64,000 nt of DNA from Trachelipus rathkii (Eukaryota > Arthropoda > Malacostraca > Isopoda > Trachelipodidae): contig JABUQX010086917.1 in assembly GCA_015478945.1 (NCBI GenBank), forward strand, positions 1 through 64,000, read 5' to 3'. The translations under genes were made by a program, and so were the position numbers. Shown here piece by piece: positions 42,715 through 54,419 of the stretch. Each line of letters starts with the position of its first letter. Position 1 is the stretch's first letter. The notes beneath the pieces were generated by a model. It searched no databases, had not been told where the DNA came from, and saw only the letters and a list, made by a program, of their open reading frames with translations.

Positions 42715-44102
42715 AATGTTTTATATTAATAGTGGAGACTGTGGAGTGATGCAAGGAGATATATCTCCTTAGCTATTTTATTTTTATATGGGTGGGTTGA
42801 TGAACGAATTGCTGAGGGTATTTAATTTGTGGTATGGGAAGATGTTAGACTAATGGAGAATTAGCGAAAAAGCATGAGGTGGGGGTGCCTTTTTTTGACT
42901 TAATCGTCCAGTATCTCTGTGATTTGGTTTGTGTAGGATCGAAAGAAAAGTTTAAGGCAAGTTGGTAAGAAGGGAGTTTGAAAGTAAATGTAGCTAAGAT
43001 TAGGTGGTGGGGTAATGAGGGAGGAGAATACGCTTTGTGAAATCACGTTGGATGGTGATGCAATTGGAACAATTACCTGAGTTTGAATATTTAGGCTACA
43101 TGTTAGATGAAAAGGGAACGGATGATGCAGAATGTAGTAGGAAAATTGGTAGAATGGTATGGAAGGTGGCAAGTGTCAATTAAATCTTGTGAGATACAAG
43201 GAATTAAAGTGCTTGAAGTGCACTAAGAGATTTTGCAGTGAGGAATGCCCATGCTACCCTTGTAGTGAATGTAGTAAAAAAATATAATAAATAATAATAG
43301 GTATAGATCTAGAGTACAATCTGTTTAGGTGGACAAGTATCTTAGGTTTAGCGAGGAGTGTTCGATATGAGAAGAATTCATAAAATGAGTAATGAAAACG
43401 ACAATGTAAGGAGCTTTTGAAGTGGTGATGAAGGAAAGAAGCGTAATATTGAGAGAAATATACTTGAAAGTGTTAATGATGATTTGGTCATATGGAAAAA
43501 GGGATGGATGAATAGTCGGTTAGCTAAGAGGGCGTTTAGATGTGGCGACCAAATAAAATTATTGAGAGACTGAAAAAAAATGGAATTGGAGCAATAGAAG
43601 GATTATAAATAAAGGAAATGTAAAATTGTATATTATCTTCTGAGGTATTGGGCAAGAATGGGAAGAAGAGGTACATATGATGGAGGAGTGAATATGTGGG
43701 GTTTTGGTGGGAAGTGAGCTAATTTGTGATTTCAGGCCAAGGGATGAACGCTCTACTTGAACGAGATGCCCAAGGTGAATATCCGCGGTAGCAGTCTTGA
43801 TGAAAATATTTGGGCTGGGGGGTTCATTTCTGACTTGTGGAACTAGCGTACTCGAGCACGTCCCTCACTTATAGGATATGTAGGGATTGTTAGGGGGGGC
43901 TATTTCTTCGACGGTGGGGTTGACATAGTTCATTCCGGCTAACGTACTTTTTCTGCTTTGCGGTAGCATTGTTTTGCGAAACATTTTCGACTGTTAACCC
44001 GACTAAAATCTGGGGAATGGAGTGATGATGATACGATGATGATGAATGATGATGATGGAGATGATGATGATGAATGATTGCACATGATGATGATGATGAA
44101 TG
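42715..44102 (+). pseudogene. RTE-like non-LTR retrotransposon, 3' half
   Basis: Plus-strand reverse-transcriptase remnant, heavily frame-broken. Words in order: GVMQGDISP (about 42740, the 'RQGDxxSP' block), YMGGLMNELL, a damaged region where the catalytic FADD should be (about 42885-42915), SLKVNVAK (about 42975), FEYLGYMLDEKGTDDAECSR (about 43083), then weak traces of the 'LRWFGH' and 'LAKR' blocks (43480-43530). The order fits the RT and C-terminal region of arthropod RTE-related elements. After the coding part is a 3' UTR (43740-44020) and a GATGAT-type tail (44023-44102), the usual kind of 3' end for RTE elements. The endonuclease part was not found just upstream. Confidence 0.75.
44023..44102 (+). 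repeat. GATGAT tail microsatellite
   Basis: Degenerate GATGATGA repeat with ATGAATGA interruptions at the 3' end of the RTE-like fragment, followed directly by TA repeats. Confidence 0.75.
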
Positions 44103-44570
44103 AATTATATATATATATATATAATATTAAATATTATTTCTTTTTATTTTATATATATATATATAATATATATATATATTATGTATAATATATATATGAC
44201 TATTATATATATATATTATATTATATATATAATATATAATATAATATATATATAATACTATATAAGTATTATGAGTTATGTGACAATCCGCTTCCGCAAT
44301 TATTCTCACATGTTCGAAGAATTTTTGCGGATGTATAATTAAAAAGAATATTGAAAGGTTTTATTAATTAAGTTTTTATTCATATTGAACTTAATTTATT
44401 TATTTTATAATGGAAACTAATACAATTTTTTTTTTTCATATTATTTATTAAATACTTTATATTATAATTATAAATTATATATATTATATTATTTAATATA
44501 TAATATATATATAATAATATTATATATATATATATTAATATATATAATATTATAATTATTTATAGTTATA
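44103..44570. repeat. Degenerate AT tracts
   Basis: Interrupted TA repeats at 44103-44270 and 44450-44570, with a short AT-rich unique piece between. Confidence 0.65.
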
Positions 44571-44697
44571 TAATAAATCCTATTTGGTAGAGCAGTGATA
44601 TTTTATTAAGCCATAAGTGAAATTTATTCATAGTAATCATAAGGATTTTCCCCAGAAATCAAAATTAAATGAAGTAATTAAATATAAGTTAAGAGAC

Positions 44698-44714
44698 GAG
44701 AGGAGAGAGAGAGA

Positions 44715-44745
<31 letters not shown>

Positions 44746-44747
44746 TT

Positions 44748-44773
<26 letters not shown>
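44698..44773. repeat. AG microsatellite
   Basis: About 75 bp of GA repeat with a few single-base interruptions. Confidence 0.85.
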
Positions 44774-44779
<6 letters not shown>

Positions 44780-46080
44780 AAGGGTGTGTAAATTCGGTAG
44801 TAGTGCAAGAGAGTTTGTGGATGTTGGAAATGAAGTAGTATTGACGAAAAAGGACGAAAGTAGAGGTAGAGAATGACGATTAGACGTAAGAGTTATTCTG
44901 TATATTGGGCTTTAAAATAGTGAAAAAACGAAGCAACGTTAAATTAGACAAGCAACCATGGGAAGAGTATAGAAGTAATAGTATGAAGTAATGAGATTAA
45001 ATAAGATAGTTATGATGCAAGGTAAAACCCTTTAGGTTACATATAATGTCGGTTATTATACGACGTATAAATCGTGAAACTTGGATATTAAGGAAAAAAC
45101 TAATAGTGAAATTTACTTAATATTTAAGATAATTAAAGATAATTAGAAATTAATCGGTTGGGAACTACTTTCAACCTGAGCCAAATAATTTAGTTCAAGA
45201 ATTTGGTTCGGCCCGGCCAAAACGATAGTTGGGATTTTATTGGGAACTCATTGATTGTCTTAGTTGCAAAAGTCGAGACAACGAAAGGGCCATAATAGGT
45301 GGAAGAGAATAAAGCTTTGGTAAACTTAATTGTGAAAAGTTATATCAGTATATTATATATGTATTGTTTTGGGTGAAGGTAGTAGATATAAGAGCTGTCT
45401 GTTTATAGCTAAGTTTAGAAGTCAAGAGACACCGTATGTATTAGTTTAAAACGAGGAATAAGTTTAGTTATTTTTTTTATAGATAGTGAATTGGGGTATC
45501 AGATGTTAGCATAGGATGGAATTGTTGCAATGCTCGAAGACAAACGAGGTAGGAATCTTTTTCTTAGATGGCAAAACATTCTAAAAGAAAAGTTTGGGGG
45601 TAAAAAACAAGATTGGGATGTTTATTTGCCAATGGTCCGCTCAAAAAAGTTAGGTACTGGTATGAAATGCTTATTACACATTATTTTTGTAATAATTGAG
45701 AAAAGGGTGAAGAAGTGATCCTAACAAGTATTGTTCAAAGATCTTTCATAGCTTGTGTTTCCATTTAATAAAAGTAAGAGTGTGTAACAACAAAGTTGCC
45801 GAGGGAACTTAACTACATGTTTATATGAGTAAGGGTACGGTAAATAGTAATATGAGACGCAGTGTATCACAAGGAAAAAAATATAATTATAAAAAGTGAT
45901 TACGAATAAAGATTAAATTGGAGAAGATTTATGATGGGATTTATTAGGATGTAGTTAAAGCATGAAATGTGTAATGGACTCAGTAATGGGATTTTATTTA
46001 CTTCAGAGAGACAGAAAAAATCAATTTTTATTAAATACTTATAATTCAAATTTTGGAAAAGTAAAATATTGGACGAAGTG
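44774..46080. other. No gene called
   Basis: Purine-leaning sequence. An open frame at 45530-45718 contains RWQNILKEKF and DWDVYLPMV, a faint echo of the gypsy integrase C-terminal region, too weak to call. A C-rich island begins at 46081. Confidence 0.35.
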
Positions 46081-46082
46081 GT

Positions 46083-46330
46083 CAGTGGCGTAATATAATG
46101 CGCCGTCACGCCATGACCCGCGTGCGGGGCGGGGCGCGAGGAGCCTAGACGAGGGCCACGCGCTGGGTTTGCGGGCCAAGAGGGAGTATCATTTTTTTCG
46201 ATTTGAAAACACCATAAATTAGAAGAGCATCTATTCCACAATCATTCTGTATTATCCTATAATATCAGTGCGGTATGTCTCAGGGGGGGCCCCAGGGGGC
46301 CATGGCCCAGCGAAATTTATTAGACAGCTA
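46083..46330. repeat. GC-rich island with two CAGTGGCGTA-type ends
   Basis: CAGTGGCGTA occurs at 46083 and a variant, CAGTGCGGTA, at 46266, the latter followed by a G-run and GGGGGCCATGGCCC. A third CAGTGGCGTA lies at 61063, also followed by a T-run and GGTGGGGCC. Such ends followed by T/G-rich sequence are common on metazoan non-autonomous DNA elements, probably hAT-type. Complete elements were not delimited. Confidence 0.45.
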
Positions 46331-47244
46331 AAACAAATTTTTAAGCATCATTCCGTTAATAATATAAAATGCAGAGAGTTTTAAATTAATTTTATTTAAT
46401 TCGTCGCAGTCAGGAACATATCTTTGCATCAGTCTTTTTTATTATTTTCCATAATTATGGTTTTATAATACTAAGCGATATGGAATCTACATATAGTAAA
46501 GATAAATGCCTTAACATATATCAACATTCCCTTCTCACGCCACAGACTTACATATTGCAACATTCATTTTTATTAAGATTTTTTTGGATGAATATTTATT
46601 TAAATATCCAGCATTACATTTGTTTATTTATAATTATTCAATAAAGAAATTATAGTTATTCCTTGCAATTTTTGGGCATAATCGGCAAGGTGTAATGTAT
46701 CATTTGTAGAAGATAAAAGTATATGTTGATTATACCATCAAATCACATAGGAAGATCTCGAAAGACACATTGCAGATTTTAGTAAAAGCAGAATGGGAAA
46801 TTTATGGAAGTTTGAGATGGCATATCACAGCTAAGAATTTGAAATAGCTTGAAGACGGATAGCTGAGTTATTATCTTGTATCGCAAGTTCACTTATTTCA
46901 CAAATATTTACACTTGCTTGCAGAATGCTGGCAATTCTGAATTCTCACTTGTTCTATTACTGTTACAGGTAAATGAAGCTTTTTCATATAGTCATTACGA
47001 TTTTTAAACCTATCTTCGAGAATACCTATTAAATTAAGTATGTTTAATTATATAAAATGACTTACTGGATATCCTGCTTCCTCTAATACGATAATTGGAA
47101 ATGATTCTGAGAATAAAAACTAAAGATTATTATCTTGGAACTTTTGCCTCTACCTAATGCCCGAGGCGATTAGATTTAACGTACATATCTAGGGGATAGG
47201 GAGGTTGATTCAATGTTAGTAATATTATATAATATTATCTACCA
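46331..47244. other. AT-rich stretch, no gene recognised
   Basis: Ordinary AT-rich sequence. The minus-strand text is plausible in places (near 46690-47010), but no family motif is firm. It may belong to the retrotransposon whose endonuclease trace follows. Confidence 0.35.
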
Positions 47245-47400
47245 TTTTTTCTAGAATTTAATATACTCAGGAATATTGAAATCGCCCACTATAATTATAT
47301 CTACTTCCTTGTCACTGTATATGCTGTCATAATCTGACTTAGCATTGCAACATTCAGTTTCTGATCCTGAGTAGGAAATCTGTAGCAAAATCTACTATTA
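47245..47400 (-). pseudogene. Non-LTR retrotransposon endonuclease fragment
   Basis: Minus-strand text reads MLSQIMTAYT (about 47347-47320) and, after a frame change, DIIIVGDFNIPEY (about 47304-47266). GDFN followed by a hydrophobic/acidic segment is the catalytic Asp/Asn motif of the exonuclease-endonuclease-phosphatase domain in CR1/RTE-type retrotransposons. The region upstream on the minus strand (47400-47480) is TA microsatellite; downstream I see no clear RT. Fragment only. Confidence 0.55.
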
Positions 47401-47534
47401 TATATATATATATATATATTATATATACTATATATTATATATATATATAATATATATATATAGTATATAAATAATTAATATAAATTTGTTATGCAGATGC
47501 TTTTCTTTGTCTATTATTGATTTTATTTTTTTTT
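47401..47534. repeat. AT tract bordering the satellite locus
   Basis: TA repeats (47400-47480) and A/T homopolymers. Confidence 0.6.
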
Positions 47535-47660
47535 TAAAAAATCATTTTAGGATTTTTAGCTTACCCTATATATATATATAACATGAAATCCTGAATTTTT
47601 AAGAGGTGACTAAAATAACAAAAAATTAAATAGATGGCGCGAATGAATAACGGTAAAGCA
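47535..47660 (+). repeat. Satellite-locus flank F, copy 1
   Basis: Contains AAATCATTTTAGG and GCGCGAATGAATAACGGTA. A similar block in the same orientation lies at 53695-53825 (GCGCCGAATGAATACACGGTA). Both are followed by AT tracts and then by the 20-bp minisatellite. Confidence 0.6.
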
Positions 47661-47902
47661 AAAGTGTTATATATATGACTATTATATTAAGGTAAGGTAT
47701 ATAAGCGGGGAGGTGTAGTATATATATAATTAAATTAATATATATAATCTAGGGTTTGATAGATAAATTTATAGTAATTAGTTAATATATTATATACGTA
47801 TATAGATATATTATATATTAAATATATATATATAGTATAAATAGTATAAATATAAATCAAGCACGATAAATAAACAGAAAAAGAATTCAGAAAAATCTAA
47901 GA

Positions 47903-48235
47903 TCTTGCCCTCTTATGACCTTCGACTTAAATACGTTTAGTCTCATATCAGACTATTCGACTTAGACGACTTTAGACTTCGAAACTTATATGCATCTTTA
48001 TGAGACCCTGCTTACGACTTAGCTCTAAACTTTATGCGACTTAGCACTTATGAACCTTCGATCTAAGCACTTGCACCTTCGACACTAGCACTTAGACTTT
48101 CGACTAACACTTAGACCTTCGACTAGAGCACTAGACCTCGACTTACTAACACATAGAATCTTCGACACTTAACAGACTTAGACCATCGACCTTAGAGTTA
48201 GACTAATTCGACTATCTTATAGCTTCGACTTATAT
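47903..48235 (+). repeat. 20-bp minisatellite, array 1
   Basis: Degenerate tandem copies of a unit close to GACTTAGCACTTAGACCTTC. The words CTTAG, GCACTTAGAC and CTTCGAC recur throughout. Copies differ mostly by small indels. Confidence 0.8.
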
Positions 48236-48239
48236 ATAG

Positions 48240-48840
48240 TAATGTTTTTTAGTTCGTTTGTTTCGTCTTGATCCGTTTCGTTGATCGTTATGTGTTTGTT
48301 GCACTAATAGTGAAGTCGAAGGTCTTATAGATGCACAATTACCGATAAAATAAATTTCGAGACACTAATAATTTTTTGGGAAATTATTTTCTCTGTGATT
48401 TTTTAGATTTTCACACTTATACCTTTGAAACTTATATCAGTTCCCGTTGATACGTCACTATAATATGGGGTTGAAGTGATAGGTTAATACTTAAAGTGTG
48501 TTGCGCGATAAGTAGTTAGTATCGTTTATTATTCCCGGTTCCTCTATTCGAAACGTCCACTTATAGTAAATAGTGTCGCCTTACAGGTGAATTCGCGCAA
48601 TTAACCGGCTGCAAGCTTTCGAATACCTATTTTCTTAAGCTCAGACTATCGTTAAACCGATTATGACGTCAGTATATATTTCAGATGACGCCCTGTTCGG
48701 GAACTAATTTAACTCGTAGCCTAACTAACATTTAATGAGTAAAAAATACAAAGAAAATATTGCCTAAAAAATAATTTTCCCTGTTACAATTTTTTTTTCG
48801 GAATTTAGCACTTTAGACACTTTCGACTTATATGTAGGTT
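48240..48840 (+). repeat. Spacer S, copy 1
   Basis: About 600 bp shared with 51140-51960, 53150-53400 (partial) and 55000-55720. Anchor words are GTGTCGCCTTAC (48571), an AACCGGCTG/CTTTCGAATACC block, AAGCTCAGACTATCG, and GGGAACTAA (48698). A minisatellite remnant (TTTAGCACTTTAGAC) follows at about 48804. No conserved open frame is seen. Confidence 0.75.
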
Positions 48841-48959
48841 ATACCCTCGATGATGGCATCAATTATAGTGGACGTCATACGATGGGTTTATATCAGATAG
48901 GTATCTCGAAATAACTATGTAATAGCTACAAGAAAACTATATACATACGTGGAATTCAA

Positions 48960-49400
48960 GCTAGATACATTGTTCTTAAAAATGAATAAAAAAAATTTTT
49001 GATTTTTTTTTATATTTTATATTTTTCTTCTCTTCGAAAACTCGATAGACTACAATGAAACTAATTATAAAATTTCGTGAATCAGCGTAAGAAAATTGTC
49101 TAATGAAAACTGGCAAAAAAAATTTTTTATTGGTTTTTTTGGGCGTATTTTTAATTTTATTTTCTCGCAAAACTACGATAGCTATACAATTAAGGAAGAT
49201 AGTTTTAGAAATATATTGGAAACTCAGTTACCGTAAAGAAATATTGTTCTAGTGATCAAATGCTAAAAATTTTATTCTTTATTTTTTGATGGCGATCGTT
49301 ATATTTTTGGTTCTCGAAAAACGACGATAGCTAATAGAAAACTAATAACATTCGGTGAATTCAACGTAAGAAAATTGGGTAAAATTCCATATTTTTCGTC
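48960..49400 (+). repeat. ~120-bp satellite, array 1 (forward)
   Basis: About four copies of a unit recognisable by AATGGCAAAAAAAATTTTTT, TTTTTTGGG, TCTCGAAAACTACGATAGCT, AACTAATAACATTCG, and AATCAGCGTAAGAAAATTGT in that order. Spacing between anchors is about 115-130 bp. Confidence 0.8.
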
Positions 49401-49419
49401 TAGAATTTCTATATTATTA

Positions 49420-50100
49420 ATATATTAAAATATATAGTAAAAGAATTGAATATGAATATAATATAATATATTAATATATATATATATACTAGTATAGTAG
49501 TATATTATTATTAACTATATATATAATATAGTATAAATACTATATTATATAGTATATGAAGTGTTTGTAAAGCTGACATCATGTTACTAGAGAACAACAG
49601 CACCTTCAGTAATAATAATATCACACAAATATTGAGTTTTGCTCAAGCATGCACAGAAAACAATATAGTTAGCTTTATATATATATATGCAAAATACAAA
49701 TAGAGGCGCCAGAGTGTTATAGGGGTGTTCTACAACTAACATACCCACAGGGTAGAATTCCACCCGATGTCAGTAGTCGGGGTCCATCTCGGCTATAGTG
49801 GCTACTGGAGGGGACTAATCCCTCCCCTATCGTCCCCGCTATACGCGCCCTGCGAGCCGTAACCTAAAAAATTGGTAACTCCTTTTCTAGGGAGGCTCGA
49901 AGCCGAGCCCCCTTATATTGGCCTATGATATTGAATTATAATATTATATATATATACTAATTTATAATATATAGTATATATATAGGGAATAATCACATAT
50001 ATAATAATATAAATGAACATATTATAATATCTATAGTATCGTCCTTTAGTATACTAGTAATATATATCGATATTTATATATATATAATTATATTTAGGTA
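49420..50100. repeat. AT tracts with a GC-richer insert
   Basis: TA repeats at 49420-49560 and 49935-50100 surround a GC-richer piece (49700-49930) that carries AGTCGGGGTCC, as at 26541. It interrupts the satellite locus and is probably a short transposable-element copy. Confidence 0.5.
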
Positions 50101-50164
50101 TGTGTTAACAACCTTATGTAGGCTTTATCAGTTATCATTCCTGTAATCATGGTTATTTAATTTT

Positions 50165-50245
50165 TTTTTTAATGAGGTCACCCTTCAATTCAGTTTTCTA
50201 TGTTAACTATTTTTAAGGTAACTAAACTAAATGATTTTTAATAAA
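50165..50245 (-). repeat. Satellite-locus flank F, inverted partial copy
   Basis: Reads CAGTTTTCTATGTTAACTAT, then GTAACTAAACTAAATGATTT; the complement matches 53700-53790 in the same order. This shows that part of the locus is arranged in inverted orientation. Confidence 0.5.
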
Positions 50246-50254
50246 AAAATTAAA

Positions 50255-50850
50255 TAAATAATACGTAATAAAAACTACGATAGTCTACAGAAGAAAACTA
50301 ATTAACATTATCGTTATTGGAACTCAGTCGTGAAGGAAAGATGTTCTATTTAAAATGCAAAAAATTATTTTGATTTTATTGGGCTAATTTTTGATTTATT
50401 TTTTCTCGAAACATGAGATATGTCTATACAGAAAAACTAATAACATTTACGTAGAATCAGCGTTAAGAAATTGTTCCTAATTATAAATGGGCAAAAAATT
50501 TTTGTATATTATTTGGGGTATTTATGTTTTTTTTTTCTCAATAAACTTCATGCAGTTACAAGAAAAACTAATAAACATTCGTGGAATAGCGTAAGAAAAA
50601 CTTGTTCTATAAATGTAAAAAAAATTTTTTTTAATTTTTTGGGAGCTCCGGCTTCTTTTTCTCTATCTTCTAGATTTGGTTAAAGAAAATCTAATAACAA
50701 ACTTATTGGTATCATTTATGTTAAATATTGTTCTAAAAATGGAAAAAATTTTTTTTTGATTTTTTGGGGTTATTTTTTTTCTCGAAAACTCGATTAGCTA
50801 CCAAGAACAACTAATAACATTCAGTGAATCAACTGTTAACGATAAATTGT
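50255..50850 (+). repeat. ~120-bp satellite, array 2 (forward)
   Basis: Five or six units with the same anchor order as array 1. The AGCGTAAG-type anchors fall near 50327, 50457, 50587, 50711 and 50826, spaced about 115-130 bp. A GAGA patch follows (50858-50890). Confidence 0.75.
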
Positions 50851-50979
50851 TTCGAGAGTGAGAGAGAGTGTGATAGAGAGAGTGAGTGTTCTGTGTATCT
50901 TATTTTTTATTTAACTTCGGCTCAAATATCTTTCTTCTACAGGACGCTACAGGGAAAGAGAGTGTTTCTCTCATGTTTT

Positions 50980-51110
50980 CAATAACAATTTCTTACGCTG
51001 TAGTCTTAAGAAAGGTTCATTATTTTTGTTGTAAGGCTATTCGTAGTTTTCGAGAAAAAAACATCAAGTAACAACAACAAAAATCAAAAAATTTTATACT
51101 CTATGGTATA
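50980..51110 (-). repeat. ~120-bp satellite, inverted unit
   Basis: Reads TTTCTTACGCTG and then CGTAGTTTTCGAGAAAAA, the complement of the forward anchors. Array 2 and this unit therefore face each other across a gap of about 130 bp. Confidence 0.7.
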
Positions 51111-51139
51111 AAAAAAGAAAGAATCGATAACGCTGGTAT

Positions 51140-51960
51140 TTCCACGAATGTGTTATAGTTTTATTCCATGTGCGGCTATTCTGTTTATGTTATCACCTGA
51201 ATGTTTTTTTATGTTCACTTTAAGACCTTGTCGATCTTATATACTGATATTTATTTTGTGTTCGATTTTGGTGTTAGCGTGTGTCTACTGACCGATTTCG
51301 TATTTCGTTTCTTCTATCTGTTTGTTGAAAGAGCAATATATAGGTCGAAGGTACTCATTAGTGTAAAATGCCGGAGATAAATAATTATTCGATAATAAAA
51401 TATGTTTGTTATCCAGATATTTATTCCGAGTGTTCTGATTGTGATTTTTAGTATAATGTCAATTTCACACGGTAGACTCTTGTACTTGAGTAATCAGTGT
51501 TTTCCCGTTGCGACGAGACTAAAGGTGAACCGCCGTTTATTTGTTAAATGTTTAGAATCTCAGTATTATGGTGAGTCTCCGTATGTGAGTATGTGTTATC
51601 ACGCTTATATAAGTTTGTGTTCTCAAACTATATTACGATCGAATGATTAGCATCGTTACTCGATCCTTATCGAACACTTCACACTAATGTATAGTAGTGT
51701 CGCCTTACGGGAATGGCAAAAGCGGCTGAACGCTTTCAAATGCCACTTTCTAGTGTATCAACGCGTCAGTCATCGCTTTCAATCTCGGATATAAGTGAAC
51801 GTTTCACTGGGAACTGATATAACAGTTCAAAGGGGTTCTAAAGTGTGAAAAATCCTAAAATCACAAAAGAAACTCGTCAGACACCCCCCGATAATTTTCT
51901 GTTCAATTTTATTTGGTTTTGGATATTTGCACATTAAGACTCGACTTCATTATTAGTCCC
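51140..51960 (+). repeat. Spacer S, copy 2
   Basis: Shares GTCGAAGGT, GTGTCGCCTTACGG (51696), GCGGCTGAACGCTTTC and ACTGGGAACTGATAT (51806) with copy 1. An 82-codon open frame at 51402-51650 is not kept in the other copies, so it is not called. It ends in a minisatellite-like remnant. Confidence 0.7.
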
Positions 51961-52004
51961 GGAATTGGAGCGTCAAATATATAAGTTAGTCATGGTGTTT
52001 AAAC

Positions 52005-52760
52005 GATAGTTATACTCGAACAACTAGGATAGCTACAAAGCAAAACTAACTAACATTTGTACGTGGGAATATCAGCGTAAAGAAAATGTTCTAGTAAAAA
52101 ATGAAAAAAAAAATTTTTGAAATTTTTTTTGGGATAATTATTTATTTTTTTCTCGAAAACTAAGAATTAGCTTACAAGAAAACTAATAACATTCTAGGAA
52201 TCAGCGTAAGAAAATTGTTTTCTAAAAATGGCAAAAAAGATTTTTTTTTGAATTTTTGGGGCATTTTTATTTCTTTACTCAAAAACCACAAGTTTAAAAA
52301 TAAAGAAACAAAATTATAATTCTTGTGGAATCAGCGTAAGATAATTGTTCTATAAAATGGCAAAAAAAATATATTTATGATTTTTGTCTATTTTTATTTT
52401 TTTCTCGAAAACTACGATAAGCTACTAGAAAACTAAATACATTCAGTGAATCAAGCCGTAAGAATCATTGTATTCTATCACCCTCACACACCAAAATGGC
52501 AAAAAAATTTTGTTGATTTTTTGGAGGACTATTATTATTTTTTTTCACGTCAAAATACATAACTGGATAGACAGTAAAAAAACGCAGAAAAGTCTTAGCG
52601 ACAAAACGTTAAAGAAAATATTGTTCAAAAAAATGAAAAAAAATATTTTTAGGAATTTTTTTTTTGAATATTATTATTTTTTTTTACATTCGAAAACCTA
52701 TCGATAGCTATCAAATGAAAACTAATACACCCATCGTGGATATCAGACGTAAGATACCGT
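52005..52760 (+). repeat. ~120-bp satellite, array 3 (forward)
   Basis: Six or seven units; anchors at about 52071, 52202, 52331, 52447, 52596 and 52744. Two units are longer (about 150 bp), one with an inserted CACCCTCACACACC. Confidence 0.75.
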
Positions 52761-52889
52761 TGGTTTCCCAGAAAAATATGAATAATATTATGTTTTTTGG
52801 ATTTTTTTTTTCTAATAATATTCAATTTCTATACTTTCTTTAACGTCTCTATGACAACCTAGTATGAGCAGTCTTTCCTTTTTCCCCAT

Positions 52890-53110
52890 TTTTCACAAAC
52901 CAGTTCTCTTACGCTGCATTTCCAAAAGTGATTATTAATTTTTTGTATGCTTATATCGTAGTTTTCGAAGAAAAAAAAACTAACATAACACAAAAACAAA
53001 TTCAAAAAAATTTTTATTTTTTTCCCTTGTTTTAAGAACAAATAATCCCTTACGCTGACTTCCACGACAATTTACTTAGTTTTCTTGGCTAGCTAATCCG
53101 TAGTTCTTCG
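52890..53110 (-). repeat. ~120-bp satellite, inverted array
   Basis: Two units in reverse orientation: CTCTTACGCTG then CGTAGTTTTCGAAGAAAAAA, repeated as CCTTACGCTGACTTCCACG then CCGTAGTTCTTCG. As after array 2, a forward array is followed by inverted units. Confidence 0.7.
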
Positions 53111-53149
53111 TACCGTTTTTTTTGCACTCTAGACCTTCGCACCTTTCAA

Positions 53150-53400
53150 TCTCTGAACCGTAATCGTGTCGTTTGTATCTTGTTAGAACTAAATATATTA
53201 GTCGTTGCCTAAATCGGAGCGCAAAAAAGCGGCTGACATGGCTCTTACAAATGATCCATCATTTTATAGTGTATAAGAATCGCTTCAACTCGAGATATAG
53301 TGACGTGTTTCAACGGCGAAACATAATATGTCCAACAGGTCTAAGTGTGCTCGAAAATCTTATATATTATTCTTACATTGTAGAATAATAATTCTATTTT
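53150..53400 (+). repeat. Spacer S, copy 3 (partial)
   Basis: Retains AAAAAAGCGGCTGACATGG and ATCGCTTCAACTCGAGATAT, matching the centre of copy 2, but lacks the first half. Confidence 0.65.
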
Positions 53401-53409
53401 AAAAATAAG

Positions 53410-53590
53410 GACGTAAGTATACACTATATAATATATATATAAGCTATATAGTATATATATAATATACTACTCACCTATCACACACTATATATATAATACA
53501 CACCTATATATCAATATATAGATATATAATAATATAATATATAGTATATTATATATAAATATATCTTATTATATATTCTAATTATATTAT
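53410..53590. repeat. Degenerate AT tract
   Basis: Interrupted TA repeat between spacer copy 3 and flank F copy 2. Confidence 0.65.
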
Positions 53591-53694
53591 TTAGTTCATT
53601 TAATAGAATAGAAAATACATTAATAATTTCATAAGGGATGAAGAAATGGTAACAATTATGAGTGTACGTGACCAATTATTTATTATAAGTTATT

Positions 53695-53825
53695 TTTAAA
53701 AATAAATCATCTTTATTTAGTTTACCGTCTTACAAAATAATTAACATAGAAAACCAAATATTTCAGTGAACTAAAATTAAAAAAAATGAAATAACGTGCG
53801 CCGAATGAATACACGGTATACAAGA
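53695..53825 (+). repeat. Satellite-locus flank F, copy 2
   Basis: Same orientation and same downstream order (AT tract, minisatellite, spacer S) as copy 1 at 47535, about 6.2 kb earlier. Confidence 0.6.
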
Positions 53826-53839
53826 CTACAAAGTGTAGA

Positions 53840-54419
53840 GATATATTATATCCACTTATATTAGATATAAGGGATATCTTATAGTATGATATATACTGAA
53901 GTATAATATACCTAGTATAATAAGTATAGCTAGCATTATGTTATATATAATATATATATAGTAATAATATAATATAGCATTAATATAATATTATAAATTT
54001 GAAATATAATTACGTTGAAGTCATATTAGGTAAATATTATATAATATGTATATCCTAAGATATTAACAAATAATGCATAATGGAGTATGTGTATTTTATA
54101 TTACTAATAGAGCTGAATATAGTATGACACTCAGTATATGTATTCGTAATGGAGGATAGCATGCGTTTTTACGATGTAAGTCTATTTAGTAATATGATGA
54201 TATTGAGCTCGTAACTATAGTTGATATGTTTTCTATCGGGAATAAAGTGTCCCACTAAAACTACATAGTTAACGTATACTATAATACACCAAGAAAAGGC
54301 AGAATAGAACTAAAAAAATCTTAAGTATTACCAATTCCCTCGTTAGAACCCTCACGACCTTGATATTGATGCAAGTATTATCGGATGCAAAAACATGGAA
54401 TCTTAAATAGGACACGTAA
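53840..54419. repeat. AT tract before minisatellite array 2
   Basis: TA repeats and AT-rich unique sequence at the position equivalent to 47660-47860. Confidence 0.5.

Noticed and set aside
45530..45718. Possible gypsy integrase C-terminal fragment
   Set aside because: Only RWQ and DWD-type words agree; no DDE core or preceding integrase sequence is visible nearby.
51402..51650. 82-codon open frame within spacer S copy 2
   Set aside because: The other three spacer copies do not keep this frame open, so it is unlikely to be coding.
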